Positions 8,015-17,074 are shown, counted from the first letter of the stretch. The stretch is 64,000 bases of DNA from an uncultured Hyphomonas sp. (GCF_963678875.1 NZ_OY787456.1:2675873-2739872); one strand, 5' to 3'. Translations and numbers: made by a program. The notes: a model not told the origin generated them from the letters alone.

Positions 8015-8644
8015 TCAGCCGCTGTCGTTCCATGCGACGGCGAGCGCCTCATTCAGCCTTATACTGAGGGCTTGCGCAAAGCTCTCGGCAAGCCGGCCGG
8101 CGCGGAAGCCGGGCACGGCCTCAAGGCTGACCGGCGCCATCTCGCCCGCCGCCCGCCAGCGATGCAGTGCCCGCGCCATACGCCGGGCATGCGGGGCCGG
8201 GTCTGCCAGGATGCCGCCGAGGACAATGACTTTTTCGATGAACCGCCCTGCGGGGACCTCGTCCGGCTTGGGCCGCGAGGGAATGTCCGTCATGGCAGGC
8301 ATCGGCGTATAATGGCCGGGCGCCAGCGCGAAGTGCCACGGGCGCGGGCCGGAGGCTGCCTGAAAACTTGCCGTCACGTCCTCCACGCCCTCGGGCTGTT
8401 TGGCGCGCGCCGCCCCTGCCCGCGCCTTCACCGGCGGTAGCGTGTCGATCATGCCCGCCGCCAGAAGGAAGATCAGCTGGCGGATGTAATTCATCAGGAA
8501 GGTGAGACGTACGCGGCACTGCCGCGCCATGCCCCGCGACAGGACACCGGGCCGCAATTGCAGCCCGGCATGCACGACCAGGTCGGCCAGAACATCCCGC
8601 GCCGTGGTCAGCGCCCCAGAAAAGAAATCACCTATCTCATCCAT
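8015..8644 (-). CDS. Conserved hypothetical protein
   Basis: 209 residues, no family recognised. The N-terminal half contains a moderately hydrophobic segment (LTFLMNYIRQLIFLLAAGM) and the C-terminal half is Ala/Arg-rich with PHARRMARALHRW. Start ATG at 8644. Codon and GC character match the neighbours and the frame is uninterrupted, which supports a real gene. It is transcribed convergently to the sigma operon, with no partner gene. Confidence 0.6.
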   Translation of the reverse strand: MDEIGDFFSGALTTARDVLADLVVHAGLQLRPGVLSRGMARQCRVRLTFLMNYIRQLIFLLAAGMIDTLPPVKARAGAARAKQPEGVEDVTASFQAASGPRPWHFALAPGHYTPMPAMTDIPSRPKPDEVPAGRFIEKVIVLGGILADPAPHARRMARALHRWRAAGEMAPVSLEAVPGFRAGRLAESFAQALSIRLNEALAVAWNDSG

Positions 8645-8899
8645 ACAGGAAAGGATGGAGGCGATGCGAAGCTGTGGAGTTCACGCGCGCGGATGGGCTG
8701 TCGCTGTTGGGTTTGGAGGGTGGATAGAGGGGAATCTCTCCGCGGGACCAGGCAACACAACAGCAGGAGACTTCCGAAGCAGGCCGACAAGTCCAACAGG
8801 CTGCCCGCCCTTGCAAACCCGCCTAGCCGTTTCCACTTATTGTGATGCCGGTCAAACCGACGACTCCCGCACGGGTGACAGGCTTTCTCGGCGGGATCC

Positions 8900-9856
8900 A
8901 TGGACATTGCACTTCTGATTATCGGCGGCCTTCTGGGCCTTGTTTTTGGCGGTGACCTTCTGGTCCGCGGCGCGGTCGACCTGGCGCACAGGATCGGTCT
9001 GTCGCCGCTGGTCATCGGGCTCACGCTTGTCGGGTTCGGCACATCCACGCCCGAACTGGTGACCAGCCTGCAAGCCGCGTTTGTCGGCTCCCCCGGCATT
9101 GCGGTGGGCAATGTGGTCGGCAGCAACATCGCCAACATTCTGCTCATCCTCGGCGTCGCTGCATTGCTCGCGCCCGTCATCATCGACAAGGCAGCCTTCC
9201 GGCGGGACGGCGCCGTGCTCGTCCTGTCCGCACTCATGTGTCTGGGCGCTGCCCTGTTCGGGCGGTTCACACCGGCCATCGGTGCCGTCTTTGTCCTGAC
9301 ATTGGCCGCCTATCTCGTCTTCACGGTTCTGCAGGAACGCCAGGCTGGCACAGCCAGGACGGACGTTCCGGCCGATGGTGAAAGTCAAACTCAAACAGGC
9401 AGTGTCTGGAAATATCTCGCCTTTGTCGCTGGCGGTCTGGTGCTCACCATCCTGGGCGCCCGCTTTCTGGTGTTTGGGGCAATCGACGTGGCGAAAGCGT
9501 TCAATGTGTCCGAGGCGGTGATCGGCCTCACCATCGTCGCAGTCGGCACCTCGCTGCCGGAGCTGGTCACGACGGTTGCAGCCGCCCGTCGGGGTCAGTC
9601 TGACATTGCGTTCGGAAACATTGTCGGCAGCAACATTTTCAACGTCCTGTTCATCCTCGGCGCAACTTCGCTTGTTCATCCGATTGCCGTGCCGGCGTCC
9701 ATTGCCGCTTTCGACATCTGGGTCATGACCGGCGTGACCGCACTCTTGCTGCTTGTTGCCATGACAAACTGGCGCATCAACCGCATTGAGGGCGGCGTCC
9801 TTCTGGGCGCCTATGTCGCCTACAACATCTGGCTGGGTGCGATGGCCGGGTCGTAG
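8900..9856 (+). CDS. Calcium/sodium antiporter (CaCA family, YrbG-like)
   Basis: 318 residues and about ten transmembrane helices, made of two homologous halves with inverted topology. Each half carries an alpha-repeat: GTSTPELVTS with VGNVVGSNIANI in the first, and GTSLPELVTT with FGNIVGSNIFNV in the second. These acidic and serine residues form the ion-binding sites in the family. It probably exchanges Ca2+ for Na+ or H+ at the inner membrane. Length is normal for YrbG-type proteins. The gene stands alone on the plus strand between minus-strand genes. Confidence 0.94.
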   Translation: MDIALLIIGGLLGLVFGGDLLVRGAVDLAHRIGLSPLVIGLTLVGFGTSTPELVTSLQAAFVGSPGIAVGNVVGSNIANILLILGVAALLAPVIIDKAAFRRDGAVLVLSALMCLGAALFGRFTPAIGAVFVLTLAAYLVFTVLQERQAGTARTDVPADGESQTQTGSVWKYLAFVAGGLVLTILGARFLVFGAIDVAKAFNVSEAVIGLTIVAVGTSLPELVTTVAAARRGQSDIAFGNIVGSNIFNVLFILGATSLVHPIAVPASIAAFDIWVMTGVTALLLLVAMTNWRINRIEGGVLLGAYVAYNIWLGAMAGS

Positions 9857-9870
9857 CGCAGATACGCTGC

Positions 9871-10461
9871 TCAGCGAGGCGCGGCGTTCTTCCACCCCAT
9901 GCCTTCGAGCAGGGCTTTGGTCTCATAGAGCGGCAGGCCGACGATGGCGGTGTAGCTGCCATTGATGCCGGTGACGAAACCGCCCGCGGCGCCCTGGATG
10001 CCATAGCCGCCGGCCTTGCCCTTCCAGTCGCCGCTGGCGACATAGTCGGCAATGTCCCGGTCGGTGAGGCGTTTGAACTTCACGCGGGCGAGCACGGTGC
10101 GGGCGCTGAGGCGTCCATCGGGCGCGCGCACGGCGATGCCGGTGAGGCATTGGTGCGACCGGCCTGAGAGCAGCCGCAGGAAGGCCTCGGCCTCTGCCGC
10201 ATCCGCTGCCTTCTCAAGGTTCCGGCTGCCCAGCGCGACGACCGTGTCGGCGGCCAGCACATAGCCCTCTTCCGGGCAGGCCAGCGCCTTTTCGCGCGCA
10301 AGCCGTTCGGCCAGCGCGCGCGGGCTTTCGTCCTTGTGGCGGGTCTCGTCGATGTCTGTGGGACAGATGGCGTCCGGGACGATGCCAATCTGGGCGAGCA
10401 GGTCCCGGCGCCGGGGGCTTGCGCTGGCGAGGATGAGCCGCGCGGCCCCGGTAGACGCCAT
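9871..10461 (-). CDS. maf: Maf-like nucleoside triphosphate pyrophosphatase
   Basis: 196 residues with the Maf N-terminal signature LILASASPRRRDLL, the VLAADTVV catalytic aspartate region and the C-terminal GKAGGYGIQGAAGGFV motif. Maf proteins hydrolyse dTTP, UTP and modified nucleotides to monophosphates in the cytoplasm. The gene lies 5 bases after infA, as in many alphaproteobacteria, suggesting co-transcription. Start ATG at 10461. Confidence 0.95.
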   Translation of the reverse strand: MASTGAARLILASASPRRRDLLAQIGIVPDAICPTDIDETRHKDESPRALAERLAREKALACPEEGYVLAADTVVALGSRNLEKAADAAEAEAFLRLLSGRSHQCLTGIAVRAPDGRLSARTVLARVKFKRLTDRDIADYVASGDWKGKAGGYGIQGAAGGFVTGINGSYTAIVGLPLYETKALLEGMGWKNAAPR

Positions 10462-10466
10462 GATGC

Positions 10467-10685
10467 TTACTTGAAGCGGTAGGTGATGCGGCCCTTGGTC
10501 AGGTCATAGGGCGTCATCTCGACCATCACCCGGTCGCCCGTCAGCACGCGGATGCGGTTCTTGCGCATCTTGCCAGCCGTGTGGGCGATGATCTCGTGGT
10601 CATTTTCGAGTTTCACGCGGAAGGTCGCGTTCGGCAGCAATTCCACCACCGTGCCCTCGAATTCAATTAGTTCTTCCTTCGACAT
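10467..10685 (-). CDS. infA: Translation initiation factor IF-1
   Basis: 72 residues, the exact size of IF-1, a single OB-fold. Clear family features are EGTVVELLPNATFRVKLEN, GDRVMVEMTPYDLTKGRITYR and the C-terminal FK. IF-1 binds the ribosomal A site and helps IF-2 and IF-3 during initiation. It sits between UPF0262 and maf, the typical alphaproteobacterial order, though the low-molecular-weight phosphatase gene often found before infA is absent here. Confidence 0.98.
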   Translation of the reverse strand: MSKEELIEFEGTVVELLPNATFRVKLENDHEIIAHTAGKMRKNRIRVLTGDRVMVEMTPYDLTKGRITYRFK

Positions 10686-10801
10686 GCAGTCTCCAAAACA
10701 GGACGGTCCAATGCGCCGCCATCCGTTAATTTAGGGTGCGCCTTAGCGCTTTGCACGGATTCCGGCAAGGATTCGAGTCATCCGGCCGCTCATCCTGTCG
10801 T

Positions 10802-11293
10802 TCATCCTGCTGCTCTGGCCTGTCCGGCATGGAGGGCGCAGATCAGGGTGAAGAGGCGCCGGGCGGTGAGGAAATCGATCTCCACCTTGCCCTGCAGGCG
10901 CTCTGCCAGAAGCTCCGAGCCTTCATTGTGTATGCCGCGCCGGGCCATGTCGATCGCTTCGATCTGGTGCGGCGACTGGGTACGGATCGCGTCATAATAG
11001 CTGTCGCAGATCATGAAATAATCGCGGATCACGCCCCGGAACGGGTTCAGCGACAGGATGAAGGTGTGCACATCCTTGCCGTGCTCGTCGCGCACCGCGA
11101 AAACGAGGCGCCGCTCCACCTTGGACAAGGCAAGGATGAACGGGCCTTCGCCATGTTCCGGCAGGGCGAAGCTGTTCTGCTCGATCAGGTCGAAGATGGC
11201 GACACGGCGCTCGTGCTCGGCGTCAGGCCCCGAGGCGCCCAGCGTGTCTTCGTCGATCTCGACCGAGATGAGACGGTTCTTATCCGACATCAC
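10802..11293 (-). CDS. UPF0262 family protein
   Basis: 163 residues. UPF0262 proteins are alphaproteobacterial cytoplasmic proteins of unknown function, recognised by the RDYFMICDSYYDAIR segment and the FILSLNPFR motif. The gene follows hisD with a 4-base ATGA overlap (11290-11293), so the two are translationally coupled. The stretch from its end to infA is 116 bases and holds no other gene. Confidence 0.93.
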   Translation of the reverse strand: MMSDKNRLISVEIDEDTLGASGPDAEHERRVAIFDLIEQNSFALPEHGEGPFILALSKVERRLVFAVRDEHGKDVHTFILSLNPFRGVIRDYFMICDSYYDAIRTQSPHQIEAIDMARRGIHNEGSELLAERLQGKVEIDFLTARRLFTLICALHAGQARAAG

Positions 11294-12651
11294 CCGTTTC
11301 CGCTTTTCTGGCCTGCATTCGAGCGAATGGAGACGGAGCGGGCATGAGCCGGCAGGCGTTCGGCCTCAGCGAGGCGCAAGGCCGCCGGCGCGAGCGCGGC
11401 GAAGCCCTCAGGGCTCGCGCGCTGTACGCTCATGCGCTTCAGGAAGTCGTAGAGGCCGAGGCCGGACGAGAACCGCGCCGCGCGGCTGGTCGGCAGCACA
11501 TGGTTCGAGCCGGTGACATAGTCGCCAAGTGCTTCCGGCGTGTGGTGGCCGAGGAAGACCGCGCCGGCATGGCGGATCTTCGGCAGCATGGCGTCCGGGT
11601 CGGCCACGGCGAGTTCGACGTGCTCGGCCGCGATGCGGTTGGCGATGACGGCAGCCTCGTCGAGATCGCGCGCGAAGATGATCGCCCCGTGGGACGACCA
11701 GGACCGCGCCGCACGCTCGCCGGTCGCCAGCGATTTCAACTGCGAATCCACAGAGTTATCCACAGCCCTGCCCACAGCTTCGTCCACAGCAATCAGGATC
11801 GACTGGGAAGACGGGTCATGCTCGGCCTGGCTGAGCAGGTCGGCCGCGATCCAGTCGGGGTTGGCGGTCTCGTCCGCGATGACGAGAATTTCCGAGGGAC
11901 CTGCAATCGTGTCGATGCCAACGCGGCCGAAAACCTGCCGCTTTGCCTCCGCGACGAAGGCATTGCCGGGGCCGACGATCTTGTCGACCGGCTTCAGCCG
12001 CCCTGCTCCGTAAGCCAGCGCGCCGACGGCCTGTGCCCCGCCAATCGGGTAGAATTCGTCGACGCCCGCGCGCAGGGCAGCGTAAGCGACCGCCGGGCCC
12101 ATCTCGCCCTTCGGCGCCGGGGCGACCATGACGATGCGGTCCACACCGGCGATCTTGGCCGGGACCGTGTTCATCAGCACCGACGAGGGATAGCTCGCCC
12201 GCCCGCCGGGGACATAGACGCCGACGCTTTCCAGCGACGTCCACCGCCAGCCAAGCTCGACGCCTGCCTCATCCGTAAACGAATGGTCCGAGGGACGTTG
12301 GGCAGAGTGGTAGGCGGCGATGCGGTCGTGCGCGAAGTCGATAGCTTCTTTCAGGTCCGCCGGGCACTCGGCAGCCAGCGCCGCAAGCTCGACATTGTCG
12401 GATTGCAGCGTGGTCGGGTCGATCTGCAGCTCGTCGAACTGGGCCGTATAGCGGGCCACAGCCTCACCGCCGCGGACTTCCACTTCGTCCAGGATCTTCG
12501 TCACGATACCGCCAACATCATGGCCGTCCGCCCGCTGTTCCCCAAGGAAGCGGCTGAACCGGGTCTCGAAATCCGGTGCGGATGTGTTGAATGTACGGGC
12601 CATTGGCGCGGAATTCCCAGGAAGGGTTGGTGGGTCTGAACCCCGCTTCAT
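11290..12651 (-). CDS. hisD: Histidinol dehydrogenase
   Basis: Catalyses the last two NAD-dependent oxidations of histidine biosynthesis, L-histidinol to L-histidine. Family landmarks are YVPGGRASYPSSVLMN, GAQAVGALAYG, IVGPGNAFVAEAKR, AGPSEILVIAD and the zinc/catalytic AEHVEL and GSNHVLPT segments. Start: ATG 12651 has GGAG five bases upstream; ATG 12603 gives the more usual family N-terminus but has a weak ribosome site. Bases 11749-11790 encode four tandem 4-residue units (AVDE, AVGR, AVDN, SVDS) in a helix region that is not longer than in other HisD proteins. Coupled to UPF0262 by a 4-base overlap. Confidence 0.96.
   Translation of the reverse strand: MKRGSDPPTLPGNSAPMARTFNTSAPDFETRFSRFLGEQRADGHDVGGIVTKILDEVEVRGGEAVARYTAQFDELQIDPTTLQSDNVELAALAAECPADLKEAIDFAHDRIAAYHSAQRPSDHSFTDEAGVELGWRWTSLESVGVYVPGGRASYPSSVLMNTVPAKIAGVDRIVMVAPAPKGEMGPAVAYAALRAGVDEFYPIGGAQAVGALAYGAGRLKPVDKIVGPGNAFVAEAKRQVFGRVGIDTIAGPSEILVIADETANPDWIAADLLSQAEHDPSSQSILIAVDEAVGRAVDNSVDSQLKSLATGERAARSWSSHGAIIFARDLDEAAVIANRIAAEHVELAVADPDAMLPKIRHAGAVFLGHHTPEALGDYVTGSNHVLPTSRAARFSSGLGLYDFLKRMSVQRASPEGFAALAPAALRLAEAERLPAHARSVSIRSNAGQKSGNG
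11749..11790 (+). repeat. Four 12-base repeats inside hisD, one a perfect DnaA box
   Basis: CCACAG recurs at 11749, 11761, 11773 and 11785, exactly every 12 bases. The second unit contains TTATCCACA (11757-11765), identical to the DnaA-box consensus. Its neighbours are degenerate box-like (AATCCACAG, TGCCCACAG, CGTCCACAG). In hisD the repeats read as four 4-residue units. Whether DnaA binds is unknown. Confidence 0.6.
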
Positions 12652-12768
12652 GGACTCTCCATCCGCCGCTGGCAAGGCGCTGAGTCGGCGCATCCCGCCG
12701 GTCAGGCTTGGCCGCCCCCGCTTCCGGGCTTAGGCTGGCCCTTCCGGCACGGTTTGGGAGGACCGCCA

Positions 12769-13152
12769 ATGTACAGCCATGTCACCCTCGGCACCAATGA
12801 CTGGGCCGCTGTGAAGCCCTTCTGGGCGGCGGTCATGGATGCGCTCTCCATCCCGGTCATGTTCGAATATGATAGCGGCATTGCCTATGGCGAGGCCACG
12901 GGGCCAAAGCTCTTCATCGGCCCGCCTTTCGACGGGCAGCCCGCCACGAACGGCAACGGCACCCATGTCGCTTTCATTGCCGACAGCCGGGCGAAGGTGG
13001 ACGCCTTTTATGCGGCCGCGATGGCCAATGGCGGATCGGACGAAGGCCCGCCCGGCCCGCGCCCGCACTATCACAAGAACTATTACGGCGCCTATGTCAG
13101 AGACCCGGACGGCAACAAGATCCAGGCCGTCTGCCATCGGGCGGAGGGGTAG
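12769..13152 (+). CDS. VOC family (glyoxalase/bleomycin-resistance fold) protein
   Basis: 127 residues: a single VOC domain of two beta-alpha-beta-beta-beta modules. It starts YSHVTLGTNDW and ends with the typical YVRDPDGNKIQAVCH metal-site strand; the GTHVAFIADSRAKVDAFY segment begins the second module. Members are metal-dependent lyases, isomerases or binding proteins; the substrate is unknown. ATG 12769 is chosen because GGGAGGA lies 6-7 bases upstream. It is divergent from hisD and interrupts the otherwise minus-strand murA-hisD cluster. Confidence 0.9.
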   Translation: MYSHVTLGTNDWAAVKPFWAAVMDALSIPVMFEYDSGIAYGEATGPKLFIGPPFDGQPATNGNGTHVAFIADSRAKVDAFYAAAMANGGSDEGPPGPRPHYHKNYYGAYVRDPDGNKIQAVCHRAEG

Positions 13153-13155
13153 GCC

Positions 13156-13608
13156 CTACCGCTTCCGGCGCTCGTGGCTCGGCGTGTGGCGGGTGTTCCA
13201 GATGTAGTCGCTGTCGAGCAGAGTCGCGTCGAGCGCTTCGACGGTCAGCTCGATTTCGCCATCGCCTGCGAAGAGGAGCGTGATCTTGCCTCCGGGCGGT
13301 TCGGCGTCCGGGGTGAACGTCACCTGCAGCAGGGAGAGGATCAGTTCCGGGTCGGCCTTGGTAACGGCGCGGGTCTTGACGCCCAGCACACCATCAAAGG
13401 CCAGCAGGGAGCGGACGCGTTCGCCATCATGGCGCTTCTGAACGCCCTCTTCCCAGCGGTAGCGGTTGAGCTCCAGCGAGAAGCGGCGGATGCGCGCCTC
13501 GTAATTGAGGTTCTCGGCCTTCACCACGGAATCCTGAACCGCGGCGGAGATAATCTCGAGATCCTCGGCCTCCTCGGCGAGCAGGCGGAGTGGTTTCAGT
13601 TCAGACAT
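13156..13608 (-). CDS. DUF2948 family protein
   Basis: 150 residues. The order murA - DUF2948 - hisD is a known alphaproteobacterial arrangement, and the LKPLRLLAEEAEDLEIISAA start and FSLELNRYRWE segment fit that family. Function is unknown. It lies 23 bases after murA and probably shares its transcript. It is convergent with the VOC gene, with stops 3 bases apart. Confidence 0.88.
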   Translation of the reverse strand: MSELKPLRLLAEEAEDLEIISAAVQDSVVKAENLNYEARIRRFSLELNRYRWEEGVQKRHDGERVRSLLAFDGVLGVKTRAVTKADPELILSLLQVTFTPDAEPPGGKITLLFAGDGEIELTVEALDATLLDSDYIWNTRHTPSHERRKR

Positions 13609-13631
13609 GCGAGCCCCTTGTCAGTCAGCCC

Positions 13632-14912
13632 CTATTCTTCTTCCCCCGAACGGCGCTCGATCTTCGCGCCGCAGGCGGTCAGCTTCTCTTCCAGCCGTTC
13701 GAAGCCCCGGTCGAGGTGGTAGATGCGGTTCACCACGGTTTCGCCCTCTGCCGCAAGCCCTGCGATCACGAGCGAGACCGATGCACGCAGATCTGTCGCC
13801 ATGACAGGCGCTGCCGTCAGCTGGGGCACGCCTTTCACGATGGCTTCCTGGCCGCGCACGGTGATGTCTGCGCCGAGGCGGGACAGCTCCGGTGCGTGCA
13901 TGAACCGGTTCTCGAAGATCGTCTCGCGGATGACGCTGGTGCCCTCGGAGATGGCCATCAGGGCCATGAACTGGGCCTGCAGATCTGTCGGGAAGCCGGG
14001 GTGCGGCTGGGTCGACAGGTTCACGGCTTTCAGGTGCGAGCCATTGCGGCGGATGCGCAGCGTGTGGGCGGTCTCGTCCGCGTCCACAGTCACGCCCGCT
14101 TCGCGCAGCTTGGCAATCATGGCGCCCAGCGCGTCGACGGGGCAGCCGTCCAGTGTCACGTCACCCCCTGCGGCGGCGGCAGCGATGGCGTAGGTACCTG
14201 CCTCAATCCGGTCCGCCATGACGGAATGGGTTGTGCCTTTCAGGCTCTCCGTTCCCTTGATGCGGATGACGGAAGTGCCTGCGCCTGTGATGTCTGCCCC
14301 CATGGAGTTCAGGCAGACGGCGAGGTCTTCAATCTCAGGCTCACGCGCGGCGTTTTCGAGGACGGTCACGCCTTCCGCCAGCGTGGCGGTCAGCATGGCA
14401 TGCTCGGTCGCGCCAACGCTTGGCATGGAGAAATTGATGTGCGCGCCTTTGAGACCGTGGATCGCGGCGGCCTTCACATAGCCCTGCTCCACTTTCAGGT
14501 CCGCGCCCATGGCGGCGAGCGCCTGTAGGTGCAGGTCAACCGGACGCGCGCCGATGGCACAGCCGCCGGGCAGCGAGACGGTGGCATGGCCGGAGCGCGC
14601 GATCAGCGGCCCCAGCACGTTGAAGCTCGCCCGCATCTTCCGCACTTGGTCGTAAGGCGCGATGGTGCTTTTCAGTTCGGCAGCGTTCAGGTGGCAGGTC
14701 GACTCGCCCTTCGGCCAGTAGACCTCCACGCCGAGCGTCTCCAGCAGCTGCGCCAGGAAGCGCGTGTCTGCCAGGCTCGGCATGTTGGTGAGGGTGATCG
14801 GCTGGTCCGTCAGCAGGCAGGCGACCATGAGCTTCAGCGCCGAGTTCTTCGCGCCGGAGATCGGGATGTGGCCATTCAGCTTGTGGCCACCTTGAATAAC
14901 GAGTCTGTCCAT
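13632..14912 (-). CDS. murA: UDP-N-acetylglucosamine 1-carboxyvinyltransferase
   Basis: 426 residues, the normal MurA length. MurA transfers enolpyruvate from PEP to UDP-GlcNAc, the first committed step of peptidoglycan synthesis in the cytoplasm. Visible residues include Lys22 in GAKNSALK and the catalytic Cys118 in LPGGCAIGARPVDLHL. Having Cys there means the enzyme should be of the fosfomycin-sensitive type. It heads the murA-DUF2948 cluster. Start ATG 14912. Confidence 0.98.
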   Translation of the reverse strand: MDRLVIQGGHKLNGHIPISGAKNSALKLMVACLLTDQPITLTNMPSLADTRFLAQLLETLGVEVYWPKGESTCHLNAAELKSTIAPYDQVRKMRASFNVLGPLIARSGHATVSLPGGCAIGARPVDLHLQALAAMGADLKVEQGYVKAAAIHGLKGAHINFSMPSVGATEHAMLTATLAEGVTVLENAAREPEIEDLAVCLNSMGADITGAGTSVIRIKGTESLKGTTHSVMADRIEAGTYAIAAAAAGGDVTLDGCPVDALGAMIAKLREAGVTVDADETAHTLRIRRNGSHLKAVNLSTQPHPGFPTDLQAQFMALMAISEGTSVIRETIFENRFMHAPELSRLGADITVRGQEAIVKGVPQLTAAPVMATDLRASVSLVIAGLAAEGETVVNRIYHLDRGFERLEEKLTACGAKIERRSGEEE

Positions 14913-15027
14913 GAGGGCTCTTATACCGTGCTTCGCGGTTTTGGGAGGGCTGGAATGTGTTGATTTTCAGCGGGTTTCAGAACTAGACCGGGCCTCCACC
15001 CAACAGGCACCAGACAGGCAGGCCGTC

Positions 15028-15672
15028 ATGCAGATTGCGATTCTCACTTTTGAAGGGTTCAACGAGCTGGACTCCTTCATTGCGGCAGGCATCCTGAACC
15101 GGATGAAGCCGAAAGGCTGGCAGGCGCACATCACCTGTCCGGCGGAACAGGTGACCTCGATGAACGGCGTGACGGTGCAACGGCAGCGCCCCCTGTCCTT
15201 CGCCGCTGAAGCCGATGCGGTCCTCATCGGCAGCGGCATTCTCACCCGCGACATCGCCAGTGATACCGGAATCCTGTCCCAGCTCCAGTTGGACCCGAAA
15301 CGACAGCTGATCGGGGCACAATGCTCCGGCACGCTGCTGCTTGCGAAGCTGGGTCTTGTCGGCGATCTGCCCGCCTGTACCGATTTGACCACCAAACCGT
15401 GGGTGATCGAAGCCGGGGTCAACGTTCTGGACGCGCCTTTCGTGGCGCACGGCAACGTCGCCACCGCAGGCGGGTGCCTTGCCTCTCAATATCTTGCAGC
15501 CTGGATGATCGCCCGCGGCGCCTCGCTGAATGATGCCGCCGAGGCCATGCACTATGTCGCGCCGGTCGGGGAGAAAGACGCCTATGTCAGCCGCGCGCTG
15601 GCGGCCGTCTCACCGTTCCTGCCGACGGCGGAAGCGCCGATGCTGGAAGACGCCTCAGGCCTGCAGGCGTAG
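15028..15672 (+). CDS. DJ-1/PfpI family protein
   Basis: 214 residues of class I glutamine amidotransferase-like fold: MQIAILTFEGFNELD at the start, the nucleophile elbow GAQCSGTLLLA (Cys at about residue 100) and a C-terminal TAGGCLASQYLA. The group includes isonitrile hydratases, transcriptional regulators (none here, no DNA-binding domain) and glyoxalase-type deglycases; the exact activity is unknown. ATG 15028 starts the conserved strand; an in-frame start at 14911 would add an unconserved 39 residues. The stop overlaps the end of the convergent P450 gene by 18 bases. Confidence 0.88.
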   Translation: MQIAILTFEGFNELDSFIAAGILNRMKPKGWQAHITCPAEQVTSMNGVTVQRQRPLSFAAEADAVLIGSGILTRDIASDTGILSQLQLDPKRQLIGAQCSGTLLLAKLGLVGDLPACTDLTTKPWVIEAGVNVLDAPFVAHGNVATAGGCLASQYLAAWMIARGASLNDAAEAMHYVAPVGEKDAYVSRALAAVSPFLPTAEAPMLEDASGLQA

Positions 15673-16863
15673 CGGCAGCTGTTTCAGGCCGCGAAGGCCT
15701 GAGCGGGAAATCCATTTCACATTGTCTGCGCCGCCGTCGATGGCGAGGTGCGGATAGCGGCTGAGCAACACCTGCAGCGCCGCCTCGCCCTCCGTGCGCG
15801 CAAGGTGGATGCCGAGGCAGACATGCGGGCCGGAGCCGAAGCCGACATGCCGGTTCGGGCGCCGGGAAAGGTTCAGCGTCAGCGGATCGTCAAACTCGGC
15901 CGGGTCCATGTTCCCCGCGGCGAGGAAACCGAACACGCGGTCGCCCCGTTTCAGCGCCCTGCCCTCGAAATCCATGTCTTCCTTCACGAAGCGCGGCTTG
16001 GTCATCTGGACGGGCGTGCAATAGCGCATCAGCTCATCCACTGCGATGAGGCGAGCGTCCTCGTCCATGGCGCGCACTTGATCGGCTGCACCCCGCTGGG
16101 TCAGCAAGGTCCACACACCGGAGGACAGGAGATGCGTCGTCGTCTCGTGACCCGCCACGAACAGGACGAAGACCATGGCCAACAGTTCGTTCTCGCTCAT
16201 CTTCTGGCCGTCCGCTTCGGCATGGACGAGTTCCGAGACAAGCCCCTCCCGAGGCTCGGCATGCAGGGCGCGGAACTCCTCGCGCAACATGTCCTGCACA
16301 TGGCCGAGCCGGAACAGGCCCCACAGCATGGTGAGCGGCGAGTCGGTCGCGGTCAGGTTGCTGAGCGTGCGGGAGAGCTTCACCTCCGTCTCCGGCCGGA
16401 AGCCGAGCAGGCCATAGATCACCTTCAGCGGCAGCGGGCGGCAGAAACCGGACACGAGATCCGTGTTCCCATCCGTTTCCATCAGGTCCAGCAACTCGTG
16501 CGCATAGGCCACGATCTTCCGGCGCTGGGTCAGGATGGCTGCCCGCCGGAACGGGGCGTCCGCGAGGCGGCGCAGGCGCGCATGGTCCGGATCGTCCATG
16601 GAGAGGACATTGTCCGCCATGATCTTCAGGGATCTCGGCAGGAAGGGCATGCCGAACGGCGCCTTGTGACCAGCATGGCGGGCATCGACCACGAACCGGT
16701 CCTTGTCTTTCAGCACGGCATGGATCGCCGCGTGGCGGGTGACGAAGTCGATTTCCCCCAGAATCGGCATCTTGGCCCGGTACCAGGCATCGCCGGCCAC
16801 CATGGCGGCCAGCGCCTCATGCGGGGCCTGAAGATAGGCCTGCGATGAGAGGGACAGTGTCAC
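15655..16863 (-). CDS. Cytochrome P450
   Basis: 402 residues, a typical soluble bacterial class I P450. The I-helix oxygen-binding motif AGHETT is at 237-242, the ExxR pair at Glu277 and Arg280, and the heme loop FGSGPHVCLG at 342-351 with Cys349 as the iron ligand. It needs an external ferredoxin and reductase, and none is encoded nearby. The substrate is unknown. The GTG start at 16863 overlaps the stop of a 45-codon gene upstream (GTGA). It is tail-to-tail with the DJ-1 gene. Confidence 0.95.
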   Translation of the reverse strand: MTLSLSSQAYLQAPHEALAAMVAGDAWYRAKMPILGEIDFVTRHAAIHAVLKDKDRFVVDARHAGHKAPFGMPFLPRSLKIMADNVLSMDDPDHARLRRLADAPFRRAAILTQRRKIVAYAHELLDLMETDGNTDLVSGFCRPLPLKVIYGLLGFRPETEVKLSRTLSNLTATDSPLTMLWGLFRLGHVQDMLREEFRALHAEPREGLVSELVHAEADGQKMSENELLAMVFVLFVAGHETTTHLLSSGVWTLLTQRGAADQVRAMDEDARLIAVDELMRYCTPVQMTKPRFVKEDMDFEGRALKRGDRVFGFLAAGNMDPAEFDDPLTLNLSRRPNRHVGFGSGPHVCLGIHLARTEGEAALQVLLSRYPHLAIDGGADNVKWISRSGLRGLKQLPLRLQA

Positions 16864-16997
16864 TTGTCGCTGGCCGGTTTGGCCACAGAATCGGCGGGCG
16901 GCTTGCGGGCCGCGGCCTTGCGGCGGCGCAAATTGGCCCGCAGCGCCGCAGCCAGGCGTTCGGCTTTCTCATCCTTGGGGGGGGATTTGTCTGTCAT
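16860..16997 (-). CDS. 45-residue highly basic protein, unknown function
   Basis: ATG 16997 to TGA 16860. The product has a KDEKAERLAAALRANLRRRK core followed by a Lys/Pro/Ala tail; about a third of residues are Lys or Arg. Small proteins with a core of this kind are common in alphaproteobacteria and uncharacterised. The stop overlaps the P450 GTG start by 4 bases, so the two are probably translationally coupled. The window's only tRNA gene lies 78 bases away on the other strand. Confidence 0.65.
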   Translation of the reverse strand: MTDKSPPKDEKAERLAAALRANLRRRKAAARKPPADSVAKPASDK

Positions 16998-17074
16998 GTC
17001 AGGTGCAATTCACGGCGAAACGGTCTTTTCATGTCGGATGGCTTAAGCTAAACGCCGCTTTCCGCACCTGCAAT

